Below, piece by piece: positions 40,690-40,831 of a stretch of 40,831 nucleotides of DNA (positions are counted from its first letter, which is position 1; the number at the start of each line of letters is the position of its first letter). The stretch lies in the NCBI RefSeq assembly GCF_022678645.1, contig NZ_JALBWV010000072.1:1-40831 (forward strand), given 5' to 3'. Origin of the DNA: Saccharopolyspora soli. Lineage in GTDB: Bacteria > Actinomycetota > Actinomycetes > Mycobacteriales > Pseudonocardiaceae. The translations under genes were made by a program, and so were the position numbers. The notes below the pieces were generated by a model. That model was not told the origin of the DNA. It was given only the letters and a program-made list of their open reading frames with translations, and searched no databases.

Positions 40690-40831
40690 CATCCAAGCTG
40701 GACAGTCAAGCCTTCCAATCCGAACTCCCACGAATCGCGATCGCCAGGTGCTGACCATGTCTCTCGACACACCAAGCTTGGCGGCCACCGCCGTGTTCGA
40801 CCCGCCTTCTGCGCACGTCAACACAATCCGC
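40690..40831 (-). pseudogene. IS630-type transposase N-terminal fragment, runs off the right edge
   Basis: The minus strand reads RIVLTCAEGGSNTAVAAKLG, then VSRDMVSTWRSRFVGVRIGR. This is the first helix-turn-helix of IS630-type transposases (I.L.AAEG..N..VA..LGVS...V..WR.RF...GL.GL.D). After RLD it loses sense and the ketopantoate reductase fragment follows, so the 3' part is missing. The 5' end lies outside the window. Confidence 0.65.

Overview
The window is high-GC DNA with actinobacterial gene content: a LAL-type LuxR regulator, EthR-like TetR proteins, many GTG/TTG starts and apparently leaderless promoters. The genus cannot be fixed from the sequence; a Pseudonocardiaceae-, Nocardia- or Mycobacterium-like actinomycete is most plausible. 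It looks like an accessory island or plasmid segment. About twenty intact genes for oxidative catabolism or detoxification sit among remnants of many insertion-sequence families (IS110, IS3, IS481, IS30, IS630, IS256, ISL3, IS66). No rRNA, tRNA, CRISPR array or phage gene was seen.

Layout. 1-3500: transposase remnants (integrase type, IS110 twice) around an EthR-like TetR gene. 3650-7170: an orphan copy of the EthR-type operator, then an SDR oxidoreductase and a Baeyer-Villiger-type flavin monooxygenase. 7171-8095: decayed DNA with a possible Cas5c relic. 8108-14885: a 4-coumarate-CoA-ligase-like enzyme, an IS110 tail, an acyl-CoA-dehydrogenase-fold flavoprotein and a 921-aa LAL regulator. 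14987-15840: a second, truncated EthR-like gene, 433 bp of which match the first copy exactly, followed by its own operator and a crumb of the SDR gene. 15967-20033: a PaaI-type thioesterase, a truncated thioesterase and a molybdopterin oxidoreductase. 20004-23702: an IS630 element inserted in the last codons of the oxidoreductase gene and itself split by a complete group II intron. 23819-26822: more transposase relics and a cytochrome P450. 26921-31295: a TetR-controlled cluster (alpha/beta epoxide hydrolase, two SnoaL/NTF2-fold proteins, aldo-keto reductase). 31347-33400: gene debris. 33408-36260: a TetR regulator next to a four-helix membrane protein and a Tat-exported multicopper oxidase. 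36400-40831: ISL3, IS66 and IS630 scraps, two broken alpha/beta hydrolases, a DUF418 membrane protein, a frameshifted PLDc_N-like membrane protein and a ketopantoate-reductase fragment.

How the parts fit. Three local TetR circuits can be read from repeated operators. (1) An EthR-like regulator has direct TGAC repeats spaced 21 and 20 bp. (2) The regulator at 29085 has an 18-bp TTGTAC-N6-GTACAA-type site in front of itself, the SnoaL/epoxide-hydrolase pair and the SnoaL/aldo-keto-reductase pair. (3) The regulator at 33408 has a 26-bp palindrome at its own start and in front of the membrane protein/multicopper oxidase operon. The enzymes (monooxygenase, P450, epoxide hydrolases, SDR, AKR, CoA ligase, acyl-CoA dehydrogenase fold, thioesterases) suit oxidative breakdown of a hydrophobic ketone, alkene or terpenoid-like compound. 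The substrate is inference.

The strongest structural result is the nest oxidoreductase gene < IS630 < group II intron, where every junction can be read to the base. All calls come from reading the sequence by eye; no database search or alignment was run.
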